A DNA stretch of 47,164 nucleotides, from NCBI GenBank assembly GCA_014360825.1, contig JACIWT010000006.1, positions 1-47,164 of the forward strand, given 5' to 3'. Source of the DNA: Chloroflexota bacterium. Lineage in GTDB: Bacteria > Chloroflexota > Anaerolineae > UBA2200 > JACIWT01. Below, one piece after another: positions 7,752 to 16,543 of this stretch. The stretch's first letter is position 1; every line of letters starts with the position of its first letter. The notes under the pieces are model-generated. The model did not search any database. It was not told the DNA's origin and saw only the letters and a program-made list of their open reading frames with translations. A program made the translations under genes and the position numbers.

Positions 7752-9881
7752 ATGAGCCAAAACGCTGATCAAGCCACTCCACTTGAGGCTACCCGCTCTG
7801 AGCCCTCACCACCCTGCGTGGTCGCGTGTCCTGTGCATACCGACGTCAGGGGCTACATCCACGCCATTGCCCGCGGTGATTTCGAGGCTGCGTACGCTAT
7901 AGCGCGTGCGCCTAACCCCTTCGTGTACGTCTGCGGCCGGATTTGCGCCCAGCCTTGTGAGGAGCAGTGTCGTCGGGGCAAGGTGGATGAGCCCATGGCT
8001 ATTCGGGCTCTGAAGCGCTTTGCCACCGAGCAACACGATCTGACGACTGGGCATGGTCCCCCACTCCCCCAGGTGGAGCGCAAAGGCGAGCGCATCGCCA
8101 TCATCGGCGCCGGGCCCGCTGGGCTGACGGCTGCCCACGATCTGGCCCGCATGGGCTATCAGGTGACGGTCTTCGAAGCGCACGATGAGCCGGGGGGTAT
8201 GTTGCGACTGGGGCTACCCAAATACCGCCTCCCCCGGGAGGTGATTGATCTGGAGGTCACCCATATCCTCCAACTGGGTGTGGAACTGAAAACCGGCGTG
8301 CGCATTGGGACGGATTTGACCCTCTCCGATATCAAGGCTCAAGGATACAAAGCCATTTTCATCGCTATAGGAGGGCACAAAGGCCGGGGCTTGCGCGTGG
8401 AGGGTGTGGAGTTAGAGGGCGTGCTCAATGGCGTGGATTTCCTACGCGCCATCAATACCGGCCAAGAAGTGAAACTGGGTAAGCGGGTAATCGTGATCGG
8501 CGGGGGCAATGTGGCCGTGGACGTGGCTCGCTCCGCAGCGCGATTGGCACCCTTTGGCGAGCGAGAGATCCTGATGATGTGCCTGGAGTGCCGCGAGGAG
8601 ATGCCCGCCCACGAGTGGGAAATCGAGGAGGCCCTCAAAGAGGGCATTCAGATATATCCCTCCTTAGGGCCCAAGCGCATCCTGGGGCGCAATGGCCGAG
8701 TCACCGGCGTGGAAACCATCGTTTGCTGCTCGGTCTTCGATGAGCAAGGCCGTTTCAATCCCGCCTTTACCCCTGGCACGGAGTCCGTCCTGGAGGGTGA
8801 TACAGTAATCCTCGCCATTGGGCAAGCCTCGGATCTTTCCTTTATCCATAAGGAAGATGGGATAGAGATTTCTCCTCGGGGCACCATCGTGGTGGACAAG
8901 ACGACCCTGGCCACCACCGCGCCCGGCATCTTCGCCGGCGGAGAGGTAACCACTGGCCCAGATATTGCCATAAGTGCTATAGCCCAGGGCCACCGGGCGG
9001 CCAGATCCATTGACGCCTATTTGCGGGGCATAGACTCGGCAACGGTGCAGGTCCCGGAACCAGAGGAATTGGGTGCACTTTCAGACCAGACTATCTCCCA
9101 CGTCCGGCCTGTGAAGCGAAATGCCATCCCCTCCCTGCCGTTGGAGAAACGCTCCAACAATTTCAATGAAGTGGAACTGGGCTATACAGAGGTCATGGCA
9201 GTGCGGGAGGCGTTGCGTTGCCTGACCTGCGGTGCTGGTGCAGTTGTGGACACAGACAAATGCGCCGCCTGCCTGACCTGTGTGCGAGTTTGTCCCTATG
9301 AGGTGCCCCGGGTGAAGACCAGCGCTGCAAACATCGCTGTGGAGCAGTGTCAGGCCTGTGGCATCTGCGCCAGTGAGTGCCCAGCCAAGGCGATCACTCT
9401 GAGAATCCAGAGCGAAGAGGAGATGGTAGATGGAATCCGCGCGGCTTTGAACACGGTGCCGTTAAACGGCAAGCCGCGGATCTTGGGGTTCGTCTGCCGT
9501 TATTGTGTTTACGGTGATGGCCAGCAGCCACAGTCCCTGAAAGTCCAGTTGCCTGACAATGTAGCCCTCTTGGAGGTGCTTTGCACGTGCAAGGTGGACG
9601 TGCGTCAACTGTTGAGAGCCTTCGAATTCGGTGCCGATGCGGTGTATGTGGTGGCTTGCCGCGAGGGTGATTGTCATCACACGACCGGCGCTCGCCGCAC
9701 GCAGAACCACGTCTCCTATGCCAAGAAACTCCTGGGCGAGATCGGACTGGGCAGCGAGCGGCTGGATTTCTTCACTCCGGATAGTTCCCCAGACGTGATT
9801 CTGCAGGCAGCGGAGATTATGGCTCAGCGGGTTCTCGAACTGGGGTCCAATTCGCCCGGATTAGACCCTTCCGCTGGGTGA
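7752..9881 (+). CDS. GltD-like FAD/NAD(P) oxidoreductase fused to ferredoxin and FlpD/MvhD domains
   Basis: The 709-residue multidomain electron carrier reads in order as follows. A GltD-type N-terminal Fe-S domain (residues about 20-90) has Cys pairs in PCVVACP, VCGRICAQPC and EEQC. An FAD site IIGAGPAG lies near 116-123 and an NAD(P) site VIGGGNVAVDVARS near 246. A linker cluster motif CLTCGAG is followed by two [4Fe-4S] motifs (CAACLTCVRVCP and CQACGICASECP) near 487-553. The C-terminal MvhD/FlpD-like domain (about 575-680) has CRYC, CTC and CREGDCH cysteines. MvhD domains normally pass electrons to HdrA. Here the flavoprotein itself is NfnB/GltD-like and is the first gene of an operon ending in metV-metF. 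I infer that it feeds NAD(P)H or ferredoxin electrons to methylene-THF reductase. Confidence 0.9.
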   Translation: MSQNADQATPLEATRSEPSPPCVVACPVHTDVRGYIHAIARGDFEAAYAIARAPNPFVYVCGRICAQPCEEQCRRGKVDEPMAIRALKRFATEQHDLTTGHGPPLPQVERKGERIAIIGAGPAGLTAAHDLARMGYQVTVFEAHDEPGGMLRLGLPKYRLPREVIDLEVTHILQLGVELKTGVRIGTDLTLSDIKAQGYKAIFIAIGGHKGRGLRVEGVELEGVLNGVDFLRAINTGQEVKLGKRVIVIGGGNVAVDVARSAARLAPFGEREILMMCLECREEMPAHEWEIEEALKEGIQIYPSLGPKRILGRNGRVTGVETIVCCSVFDEQGRFNPAFTPGTESVLEGDTVILAIGQASDLSFIHKEDGIEISPRGTIVVDKTTLATTAPGIFAGGEVTTGPDIAISAIAQGHRAARSIDAYLRGIDSATVQVPEPEELGALSDQTISHVRPVKRNAIPSLPLEKRSNNFNEVELGYTEVMAVREALRCLTCGAGAVVDTDKCAACLTCVRVCPYEVPRVKTSAANIAVEQCQACGICASECPAKAITLRIQSEEEMVDGIRAALNTVPLNGKPRILGFVCRYCVYGDGQQPQSLKVQLPDNVALLEVLCTCKVDVRQLLRAFEFGADAVYVVACREGDCHHTTGARRTQNHVSYAKKLLGEIGLGSERLDFFTPDSSPDVILQAAEIMAQRVLELGSNSPGLDPSAG

Positions 9882-9904
9882 GGGCTAGGCAGGGGATTGG
9901 CAAC

Positions 9905-10183
9905 GTGAGCGAGCAGCGGACCACTACAATGTTACCACCTGCCGACCGAGAACTGGACCTGCGTGGTGAGGTCTGCCCGTACACATTTATTAAGACCAAA
10001 CTGATGCTGGAGCAAATGCAACCCGGTCAAGTGCTGCGGGTCATCGTGGATTATGAACCGGCAGTGCACAATATCCCGCGCAACTTGCGGGCGCAGGGCC
10101 AAGATACGATGGATGTTCGCGCGCTGGAAGATGGTCAATGGGCTATCACGGTGCGGGTGATGGCAGAGTGTAATGGTGGGTAG
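9905..10183 (+). CDS. TusA-family sulfur carrier protein
   Basis: A small alpha/beta protein with the TusA signature: LDLRGEVCPYTF, where the Cys is the persulfide-carrying residue, followed by the typical MQPGQVLRVIVDYEPAVHNIP strand-turn. TusA-like proteins shuttle sulfane sulfur to tRNA thiolation, molybdenum-cofactor enzymes or Hdr-like systems. The partner here is not known. The frame can start at a GTG at 9878, overlapping the upstream stop as GTGA, or at the GTG at 9905. I use the latter because it removes a non-conserved N-terminal stretch. The gene lies directly between the fused flavoprotein and an E1-like gene, so it belongs to the metVF operon. Confidence 0.8.
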   Translation: MSEQRTTTMLPPADRELDLRGEVCPYTFIKTKLMLEQMQPGQVLRVIVDYEPAVHNIPRNLRAQGQDTMDVRALEDGQWAITVRVMAECNGG

Positions 10184-10254
10184 CCTGGCCAGTTGCCCTC
10201 GGTGAATGAGGGCGTCCTTATGTGTTGATGCGTGAAAGGGCGAACGCTAGCGAT

Positions 10255-11067
10255 ATGACAGTTAACCTTGGCTTCAGTGAGGAGCAGATACACCGCTACA
10301 GTCGCCATATTCTCCTGCGCGAAATCGGCGGTAAGGGCCAGCGGAAACTGATGGATTCTAGTGTATTGATCGTCGGCGCAGGGGGCCTGGGCTCATCGTC
10401 TGGCTTATATCTGGCAGCGGCAGGGGTAGGGCGGCTAGGCTTCGTGGATAACGACGTGGTGGATATTTCCAATTTGCACCGTCAGATATTGCACCGCACG
10501 TCGGATATTGGCCGACCGAAGACCGAATCGGCAGCAGATGCAGTGCGTGCTCTCAACCCAGAAGTGAAAGTAGAGCAGCATCAGGTGAAACTTACTTCCG
10601 CCAACGCATTCGATATCATTGCGGGTTACGATCTGGTGGTGGAAGCCAGTGACAATTTCCCCACCAAATACCTGGTGAATGACGCCTGTGTCCTGTTGGG
10701 CAAACCGCTGATCCTGGGCGCAGCCGTGCAACTGTTAGGTCAAATCATGGCTATTGCGCCCCGAGAGGGCCCATGTTATCGCTGCCTTTTCCCAGTGCCG
10801 CCACCACCGGGCACTGTGCCTACCTGCCAGGAAGCAGGGGTTTTCGGGCCAGTGCCCGGAGTGATCGGTTGTATTCAGGCTGCTGAAGCGATCAAAACCT
10901 TAGTGGGCTTTGGCGAACGGTTGGTGGGACACCTGCTGATATACGACGCCCTGACCGCCGAGTTCACAGATGTGAAGATCGAGCGCAATCCATCGTGTGC
11001 CGTATGCGGTGACACGCCGACGGTGACGGGGCTGATAGACTACGAGCGTTTTTGTGGAGAGCGATGA
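10255..11067 (+). CDS. E1-like adenylyltransferase of the MoeB/ThiF/HesA family
   Basis: The family activates the C-terminal Gly-Gly of a ubiquitin-like sulfur carrier by adenylation. Visible are the N-terminal HRYSRHILLREIGGKGQ, the ATP-binding GAGGLGSSSGLYLAAAGVG, the acidic VDNDVVDISNLHRQ, the Asp of EASDNFPTKYLVNDAC, and zinc-binding Cys pairs CYRC and CAVC. Near residue 190 the usual catalytic-Cys region TCQEAGVFGPVPGVIG is present. There is no rhodanese domain, so it resembles E. coli MoeB/ThiF rather than the MoeZ type. The start is the ATG at 10255; in-frame GTG/TTG/ATG codons at 10222-10228 are alternatives. No carrier protein ending in GG is encoded next to it; the TusA-like neighbour ends CNGG. 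Confidence 0.85.
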   Translation: MTVNLGFSEEQIHRYSRHILLREIGGKGQRKLMDSSVLIVGAGGLGSSSGLYLAAAGVGRLGFVDNDVVDISNLHRQILHRTSDIGRPKTESAADAVRALNPEVKVEQHQVKLTSANAFDIIAGYDLVVEASDNFPTKYLVNDACVLLGKPLILGAAVQLLGQIMAIAPREGPCYRCLFPVPPPPGTVPTCQEAGVFGPVPGVIGCIQAAEAIKTLVGFGERLVGHLLIYDALTAEFTDVKIERNPSCAVCGDTPTVTGLIDYERFCGER

Positions 11068-11182
11068 GGGTGCTAAATCCCCTTGCTCTGGTGGTTATAG
11101 CACGCTTTTCACAGGCACACTATGTCGCTTTCTTGGGTTCTGCGGAAACAACGCAACTTTTCTGAGGATATGGAGGAACACA

Positions 11183-11851
11183 ATGATTGTGGGTGAACAG
11201 AAGCCCCTGCAGGAGATCAAAGACATGATCGCCGGGGCGGAGAAAGTATTATTGCTTGGCTGTGGGACCTGTGTCACCATTTGTTTCGCTGGTGGCGAAA
11301 AGGAGGTAGGCATCCTGGCCTCTGCGCTGCGCCTGGCCACACGGTTAGATGGCAAAGAAGTGGATATCCGCGAGGCCACTGTCCAGCGTCAGTGCGAGTG
11401 GGAATATGTGGACGAGGTGGCCGATCAGATTCAGGAGGCCGATATCGTGGTCTCGCTGGCTTGTGGCATCGGTGTGCAGACCGTTGCCGAGCGCTTTCCT
11501 GATGTTTGGGTCGTGCCGGGGTTGAACACCTCGTTCCTGGGCCAGCCCGTAGAACAGGGGGTGTGGTCTGAGCGCTGTGCGGCCTGCGGCAACTGCCTTC
11601 TGATGTACACGGGAGGCATCTGTCCCATCGCCCGTTGTTCTAAGAGTTTGCTCAATGGCCCCTGTGGTGGTTCTCAAAACGGCAAGTGCGAGATCAACCC
11701 CGAGGTGGATTGCGCCTGGCAGTTGATCTACGATCGGCTTAGTCGACTGGGGCGGCTCGACCTTATCACAGAAAACATGCCAGCGAAAGACTGGTCCACC
11801 AGCCGGGATGGGGGGCCGCGCAAGATCGTGCGGGAGGATTTGAGGATATGA
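11183..11851 (+). CDS. metV: methylene-THF reductase partner subunit MetV (MTHFR C-terminal Fe-S domain protein)
   Basis: The 222-residue zinc/iron-sulfur subunit forms a complex with MetF in acetogens. Cysteine motifs include GCGTCVTIC near the N-terminus and, after residue 130, CAACGNCLL, CPIARCSKSLLNGPCGG and KCEINPEVDC. The ATG at 11183 has GGAGGA five bases upstream; the frame extending back to 11054 overlaps the E1-like gene and looks non-coding. It ends in an ATGA overlap with metF, indicating coupled translation. The pair is the catalytic end of this operon, and the large fused flavoprotein upstream is the likely electron donor. Confidence 0.9.
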   Translation: MIVGEQKPLQEIKDMIAGAEKVLLLGCGTCVTICFAGGEKEVGILASALRLATRLDGKEVDIREATVQRQCEWEYVDEVADQIQEADIVVSLACGIGVQTVAERFPDVWVVPGLNTSFLGQPVEQGVWSERCAACGNCLLMYTGGICPIARCSKSLLNGPCGGSQNGKCEINPEVDCAWQLIYDRLSRLGRLDLITENMPAKDWSTSRDGGPRKIVREDLRI

Positions 11852-12801
11852 CCACTGTCAGCAATCTGCAACGCGTCCTCACGAAAGGCCACTTCGCGGT
11901 CACGGGTGAAATCGGACCCCCACAAAGCGCCGATGCCTCGGTCATCACCAGGAAGGCGGCTTATCTGAAAGGCAATGTGGATGCAGTGAACATCACGGAT
12001 TGCCAAACTGCCGTGGTGCGTATGTCCAGCATCTCGGTGGGCAAGATGTTGATTGACTTGGGAATCGAGCCGGTCATACAAATGACCTGCCGGGACCGCA
12101 ATCGCATCGCTATCCAGAGCGATCTTCTAGGTGCGTGGGCACTGGGAGCGCGCAACCTGCTCTGCCTAACGGGTGACCACCAGAGTTTCGGCAATCATCC
12201 TACAGCCAAGAATGTGTTTGACCTAGATTCGATACAGTTGCTCGATATGGTGCGCCGCATGCGCGACGATAAGGTGTTTATGTGCGGCGAAGAAATCAAG
12301 GGTACCGAACCGCGTTTCTTCATTGGGGCGGCGTCCAATCCCTTCGCTGATCCCTTTGATTTTCGCCCCCTTCGACTAGCCAAGAAGGTGAAGGCTGGGG
12401 CGCAGTTCATCCAGACTCAACTCATCTACAACGTTCCCAAGTTCTCCGAGTTTATGCGTCGCGTGTGTGATCTGGGCCTGCACGAGAAGGTATACATCCT
12501 GGGCGGTGTGGGACCCATCAAATCGGCAGGCGCGGCGCGTTATATGGCTACCAAAGTGCCGGGCATGGACGTGCCTGCCGAGGTTGTGGATCGAATGGTG
12601 AAGACGCCCAAGGAACGAGCACGTGAGGAAGGCATCCAGATCTGCGTGGAGATCATCCAGCAACTGCGGGAGATACCAGGTGTGGCGGGTGTGCATGTTA
12701 TGGCCATCGAGTGGGAGGAGGCTGTGCCAGAAATCCTGACCCAGGCTGGGTTACTGCCACGACCAGTTATTCCTCCTGAGATCACTACGGCAGAGCAATG
12801 A
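11848..12801 (+). CDS. metF: 5,10-methylenetetrahydrofolate reductase
   Basis: This FAD-dependent TIM-barrel enzyme reduces methylene-THF to methyl-THF, the last step of the methyl branch. At 317 residues it is the usual acetogen MetF length. The catalytic Glu lies in VTGEIGPP, the FAD-binding region includes NITDCQ and LLCLTGDH, and the folate-site segment is KAGAQFIQTQLIYN. Pairing with MetV by ATGA overlap fits the MetFV type, which does not use NAD(P)H directly and needs an extra electron-transfer subunit. Confidence 0.95.
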   Translation: MTTVSNLQRVLTKGHFAVTGEIGPPQSADASVITRKAAYLKGNVDAVNITDCQTAVVRMSSISVGKMLIDLGIEPVIQMTCRDRNRIAIQSDLLGAWALGARNLLCLTGDHQSFGNHPTAKNVFDLDSIQLLDMVRRMRDDKVFMCGEEIKGTEPRFFIGAASNPFADPFDFRPLRLAKKVKAGAQFIQTQLIYNVPKFSEFMRRVCDLGLHEKVYILGGVGPIKSAGAARYMATKVPGMDVPAEVVDRMVKTPKERAREEGIQICVEIIQQLREIPGVAGVHVMAIEWEEAVPEILTQAGLLPRPVIPPEITTAEQ

Positions 12802-12871
12802 TGCGATGGCGCACTACCGATGGCATAAAAGAAGTGTTCTTGGGGAGTAGCGTTCGCGGCAGAACGAGGAT

Positions 12872-12900
12872 TTGATTATAGAGCCAAAATTTGTTATTAT
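12872..12900 (+). promoter_or_regulatory. candidate promoter for fchA-folD-fhs
   Basis: TTGATT (12872-12877), a 17-bp spacer and TATTAT (12895-12900) lie in the 249-bp gap before fchA. This implies a leader of about 145 bases containing a long-range stem, ACAGCCG (12964-12970) with CGGCTGT (13010-13016). Both boxes are imperfect, so confidence is moderate. No known folate riboswitch pattern was recognised. Confidence 0.4.
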
Positions 12901-13050
12901 TTTGAACCAGTGTTGACAAGCAACAAGAATTCGTGCGGCGACGAGGCCATTTCACATCCCTAGACAGCCGTGGGAGTGACAAACCGTCCGCCTGCCTTTT
13001 TCTAATCCCCGGCTGTTTTACGTGGTTTTCAGTAAACGAAGGAGTGACGA

Positions 13051-13680
13051 ATGTTCACCGAGAAGACGATTAACCAGTTCCTGGACGAACTGGCCTCCAA
13101 AGCCCCAGTGCCGGGAGGAGGAAGTGCTGCCGCCTTAGGAGGTGCATTAGCCGCAGCGCTGCTCAGCATGGTGTGCAACCTCACTATTGGGAAGAAGGGT
13201 TATGAGGACGTTGAGTCTGATATGAAAGCCCTGCTTTCCGAGTCCGAAGCTTTGCGTGCTCGCTTCCCTCTCCTCCTGGAACGCGATACCCAAGTGTACA
13301 GCCAGGTAATGGATGCTTACCGCCTACCCAAAGATACCCCTGAACAGAAGGCGGCCAAGGAAAAAGCAATGCAGACAGCACTGGTGGCTGCCGCCGAAGT
13401 CCCTCTTGAAATCGCTGCCGGTTGCGCCCGCGTCGTAGAGTTGGCTATGACCGCCGCCCAAAAGGGCAACAAATGGGCGGTGAGCGATGCGGGTGTGGCC
13501 GTGGTGTTGGCGGAGGCTGCCATGCGGGGCGCACTCTTGAACGTTGAGATCAACCTTGCCAGCATTACAGACCGAGAGTACGTTCGGAAGACCCGCGCGA
13601 GGATGGATGAGATTACAGCAGGCAAGGCCGAACTGAAAGAGCGTGTGATGGACGTGGTGCTCCAGAGCATACGTGGGTGA
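13051..13680 (+). CDS. fchA: methenyl-THF cyclohydrolase (FchA / formiminotransferase-cyclodeaminase family)
   Basis: The 209-residue all-helical protein belongs to the cyclodeaminase/cyclohydrolase family. Its N-terminal signature is APVPGGGSAAALGGALAAAL, and later segments are GNKWAVSDAGVAVVLAEAAMRGALLNVEINL. In acetogens FchA hydrates between 10-formyl-THF and methenyl-THF. The start ATG follows AAGGAGTGACGA. It lies directly upstream of folD and fhs, the enzymes before and after it in the pathway. Because the FolD here lacks the cyclohydrolase lysine, FchA is probably the only source of that activity in this locus. Confidence 0.9.
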   Translation: MFTEKTINQFLDELASKAPVPGGGSAAALGGALAAALLSMVCNLTIGKKGYEDVESDMKALLSESEALRARFPLLLERDTQVYSQVMDAYRLPKDTPEQKAAKEKAMQTALVAAAEVPLEIAAGCARVVELAMTAAQKGNKWAVSDAGVAVVLAEAAMRGALLNVEINLASITDREYVRKTRARMDEITAGKAELKERVMDVVLQSIRG

Positions 13681-13690
13681 GGAGGCAAAG

Positions 13691-14569
13691 ATGAGCGCTG
13701 TTATCTTAGATGGCAAGGCATTAGCCAAACAGATGAAGGATGAGGTTGCGGCAGAGGTCGCTGAGTTCAAGGCAAAGCATGGCTTCGCGCCGACCATCGC
13801 CGTGGTCCGTGCCGGGGAGGACCCCGCCTCGGTGAGTTATGCGAAGAGCATCGCCAAGAGTTTTGAGAGCGTGGGGATGGGCTTCCAACTTCATGTCCTA
13901 CCCGAGATGGCTTCACAAGCCGAGATCGTAAGCACCGTGGCCCAGTTAAGCGCCAGTAAGGATGTGCAGGCTATCCTGATTCAGGAACCATTGCCCAAGG
14001 GTATTGACCCCGAAGCGGTTATCGGTGCTCTTTCGCCTGACAAAGACGTAGATGGCGTGCACCCCGTTAACGCAGGGCGCCTGGCCCAGGTAGCCCCAGC
14101 CGGACGTGCCCCTGGCGTGGGCGAGTTCATCGTTCCGGCCACACCTGCGGGCGGGCTGGAAATCCTGAAGCGCTACCAGGTGCCAATCGCGGGGAAACAC
14201 GCAGTTGTAGTAGGACGATCGAACATCGTGGGTAAGCCGATGGCGCTCCTTCTCTTGCGCGAAAACGCTACTGTTACCATCTGTCATTCACGTACCGCCG
14301 ACCTCCCCGCCGTCTGCCGCTTAGGCGATATACTATGTGCTGCGGTGGGACAGGCCAATATGATCAAGAGGGATTGGATCAAGCCAGGTGCAGTTGTAGT
14401 GGATTTCGGCGTCAATTTTGTCGATGGTGTAATGACCGGCGATGTGGATTTCGCCGCTGCGTCGGAAGTGGCAGAGATGATCACCCCCGTTCCTGGTGGG
14501 ACAGGACCCGTTACCAACATCATGCTGCTCAAAAATGCCCTCTCAGCGGCGCGACGGCAGGTGAAATAG
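13691..14569 (+). CDS. folD: methylene-THF dehydrogenase FolD, catalytic cyclohydrolase Lys replaced
   Basis: The 292-residue FolD has all landmark motifs: AGEDPAS, IQEPLPKGID (Gln retained, usual QLPLP changed to QEPLP), DKDVDGVHP, VVGRSNIVGKPMALLLL for NAD(P), CHSRT and TPVPGGTGPVTNIML. E. coli numbering applies directly around the active site: Tyr50 is present (SVSYAKSIAK), but position 54, the Lys essential for cyclohydrolase activity, is Ile. Dehydrogenase activity is therefore expected while cyclohydrolase activity is probably lost. This agrees with fchA immediately upstream (10-base gap). The ATG at 13691 has GGAGG upstream; the GTG at 13673 is less likely. Confidence 0.93.
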   Translation: MSAVILDGKALAKQMKDEVAAEVAEFKAKHGFAPTIAVVRAGEDPASVSYAKSIAKSFESVGMGFQLHVLPEMASQAEIVSTVAQLSASKDVQAILIQEPLPKGIDPEAVIGALSPDKDVDGVHPVNAGRLAQVAPAGRAPGVGEFIVPATPAGGLEILKRYQVPIAGKHAVVVGRSNIVGKPMALLLLRENATVTICHSRTADLPAVCRLGDILCAAVGQANMIKRDWIKPGAVVVDFGVNFVDGVMTGDVDFAAASEVAEMITPVPGGTGPVTNIMLLKNALSAARRQVK

Positions 14570-14647
14570 CAAATTCGCTGAACCAAATCGCAGTTGAGAT
14601 GTTTTGTTCATCCAGATCTAAGCAACGAATCACAAAAGGAGGAATCT

Positions 14648-16435
14648 ATGGCAGGCAAGATGCTCGTGAAGGTCAGGAAAGATGTTCCCAGCGACATCGA
14701 GATCGCACAGGAAGCCACTTTGCGGCCGATCATCGAGGTTGCCGAAGAGGTTGGTCTGACCGAAGATGAATTGGATTTGTATGGCAAATACAAAGCCAAG
14801 GTTCACCTAAGCGTCCTGGAACGGCTGAAGGACCGACCTAATGGCAAGTACATTGATGTAACGGCCATCACACCTACGCCCTTGGGTGAGGGCAAGACCG
14901 TCACCACGATCGGCGTGAGTCAGGGCTTAAGTTACCTGGGCAAGCGGGTATTCACCTGCATCCGACAACCCTCGATGGGCCCGACGTTTGGCATTAAGGG
15001 CGGTGCGGCAGGTGGCGGCTACTCCCAGATTTTGCCTATGGAGGACTTCAACCTGCACTTGACAGGCGACATCCACGCGGTGGGCGTGGCGCACAATCTA
15101 CTCGCGGCGGCCATTGACGCCCGCATCATGCACGAAGACGAGATGAGCGACGAGGCGCTAGCAAAATTCTGCCCCGAGATCCCTCGCTTGAACATTGACC
15201 CTTATTCTATTCAATGGAACCGGGTGGTGGATGTGAATGACCGTGCACTGCGCAGGGTGATCATTGGTCTGGGCACCTCGGATGATGGCCGCCCCCGCCA
15301 GACTGGCTACGACATTACGGTAGCCTCGGAGATCATGGCCATCCTGGCTTTGGTGGACGGGTATAAGGGCATCCGGGACCTGCGTGAACGGTTAGGCCGG
15401 ATCGTGTGGGGCACGGATAAGAAAGGTAATCCACTCACAGCAGAGCATCTGAAAGTGGCCGGGGCCATGACCGTCCTGATGAAAGACGCCCTAATGCCCA
15501 ATTTGATGCAAACGCTGATGGGCAGTCCAGCCTTCGTCCATGCGGGCCCCTTTGCCAACATAGCCCATGGCAACAGCTCCATCATAGCCGACCAAATCGC
15601 CCTCAAACTGGCAGATTATGTAGTCACGGAGAGCGGATTCGGTGCTGACTGCGGCACAGAGAAATTCATGAACATTAAGTGCCGCTATAGCGGGCTTATA
15701 CCCAACTGCGTGATCATCGTGGCCTCTGTCCGTGCTCTCAAGATGCACGGTGGAGGCCCAAAGGTCACGCCAGGCCGGCCCTTAGATCCTGCCTACACGG
15801 AAAAGAACGTGGCCCTGTTAGAGAAGGGGCTGCCAAACTTGATTCAGCACATCGAGAACGTCCTTAAGTTTGGAGTACCCGTGGTGGTAGCGGTCAACCG
15901 CTTTAAGAGTGATACCGACGAGGAAGTCGAGTTGATCCGGAAGGCTGCGGTGGAGGCTGGGGCAGAGGGTGCTTTTATCAGCGAGGTCTGGGCCAAGGGT
16001 GGTGAAGGCGGCGCTGAATTGGCGGAGGCCGTGATATCCGCCTGCGAGAGGCCAACCAACTTCAGATTTCTGTATCCGCTGGATTGGCCGATAAAAAAGA
16101 AGATCGAAACGATTGCCACGGAGATCTATCGGGCGGAGAAGGTGGATTACTTACCAGAGGCCGAGCGCAAAATCGCGCTCTTCACGAAACTTGGCTACGA
16201 CAAACTGCCCATCAACATGGCTAAGACACACCTCTCATTTACCCACGATCCGACAATCAAGGGCGCGCCGCGAGGTTGGACCCTGCCTATTCGCGACATC
16301 CGAGCCAGCGTGGGTGCCGGGTTCCTGTACCCTCTGTGCGGTGAGATGCGCACCATGCCGGGGTTGCCATCGCGGCCTGTCTTCGTGAACATTGATGTTG
16401 ACCTGAAGACGGGCAAAGTCATCGGCCTATCCTAA
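14648..16435 (+). CDS. fhs: formate-tetrahydrofolate ligase
   Basis: This enzyme activates formate with ATP and THF to 10-formyl-THF, the entry step of the methyl branch. It has the P-loop-like [15 protein letters not shown], the [18 protein letters not shown] segment, the [10 protein letters not shown] turn, [11 protein letters not shown] and the C-terminal [13 protein letters not shown]. It is 595 residues long, somewhat longer than the common form of about 556. The ATG at 14648 is preceded by AAAGGAGG. It is the last gene of fchA-folD-fhs. No formate dehydrogenase lies in the window, so formate must come from elsewhere. Confidence 0.95.
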   Translation: MAGKMLVKVRKDVPSDIEIAQEATLRPIIEVAEEVGLTEDELDLYGKYKAKVHLSVLERLKDRPNGKYIDVTAITPTPLGEGKTVTTIGVSQGLSYLGKRVFTCIRQPSMGPTFGIKGGAAGGGYSQILPMEDFNLHLTGDIHAVGVAHNLLAAAIDARIMHEDEMSDEALAKFCPEIPRLNIDPYSIQWNRVVDVNDRALRRVIIGLGTSDDGRPRQTGYDITVASEIMAILALVDGYKGIRDLRERLGRIVWGTDKKGNPLTAEHLKVAGAMTVLMKDALMPNLMQTLMGSPAFVHAGPFANIAHGNSSIIADQIALKLADYVVTESGFGADCGTEKFMNIKCRYSGLIPNCVIIVASVRALKMHGGGPKVTPGRPLDPAYTEKNVALLEKGLPNLIQHIENVLKFGVPVVVAVNRFKSDTDEEVELIRKAAVEAGAEGAFISEVWAKGGEGGAELAEAVISACERPTNFRFLYPLDWPIKKKIETIATEIYRAEKVDYLPEAERKIALFTKLGYDKLPINMAKTHLSFTHDPTIKGAPRGWTLPIRDIRASVGAGFLYPLCGEMRTMPGLPSRPVFVNIDVDLKTGKVIGLS

Positions 16436-16506
16436 ACAGCGTGCGTACGGGGTAAATCTGGGATAGGGTCACAGCGACGTGACACTGTAGTCAAGGGTTT
16501 CGGTCA

Positions 16507-16535
16507 GATAGGGAGGATGTACTATCCTCCCTATC
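16507..16535 (+). terminator. perfect 12-bp inverted repeat between fhs and the acs promoter
   Basis: Arms at 16507-16518 and 16524-16535 are perfectly complementary with a 5-base loop (GTACT). The site lies 71 bases after the fhs stop and 9 bases before the next -35 box. Only a weak T run follows (ATTGAAATTT). It may terminate fhs transcripts or act as an operator for the acs promoter. Confidence 0.5.
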
Positions 16536-16543
16536 ATTGAAAT

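Noticed and set aside
12785-12982. 65-codon minus-strand frame after metF
   Set aside because: It starts within the candidate fchA leader and shows no protein-like conservation pattern.
12802-13050. folate (THF) riboswitch upstream of fchA
   Set aside because: A long-range stem exists, but the conserved THF riboswitch core sequences were not found.
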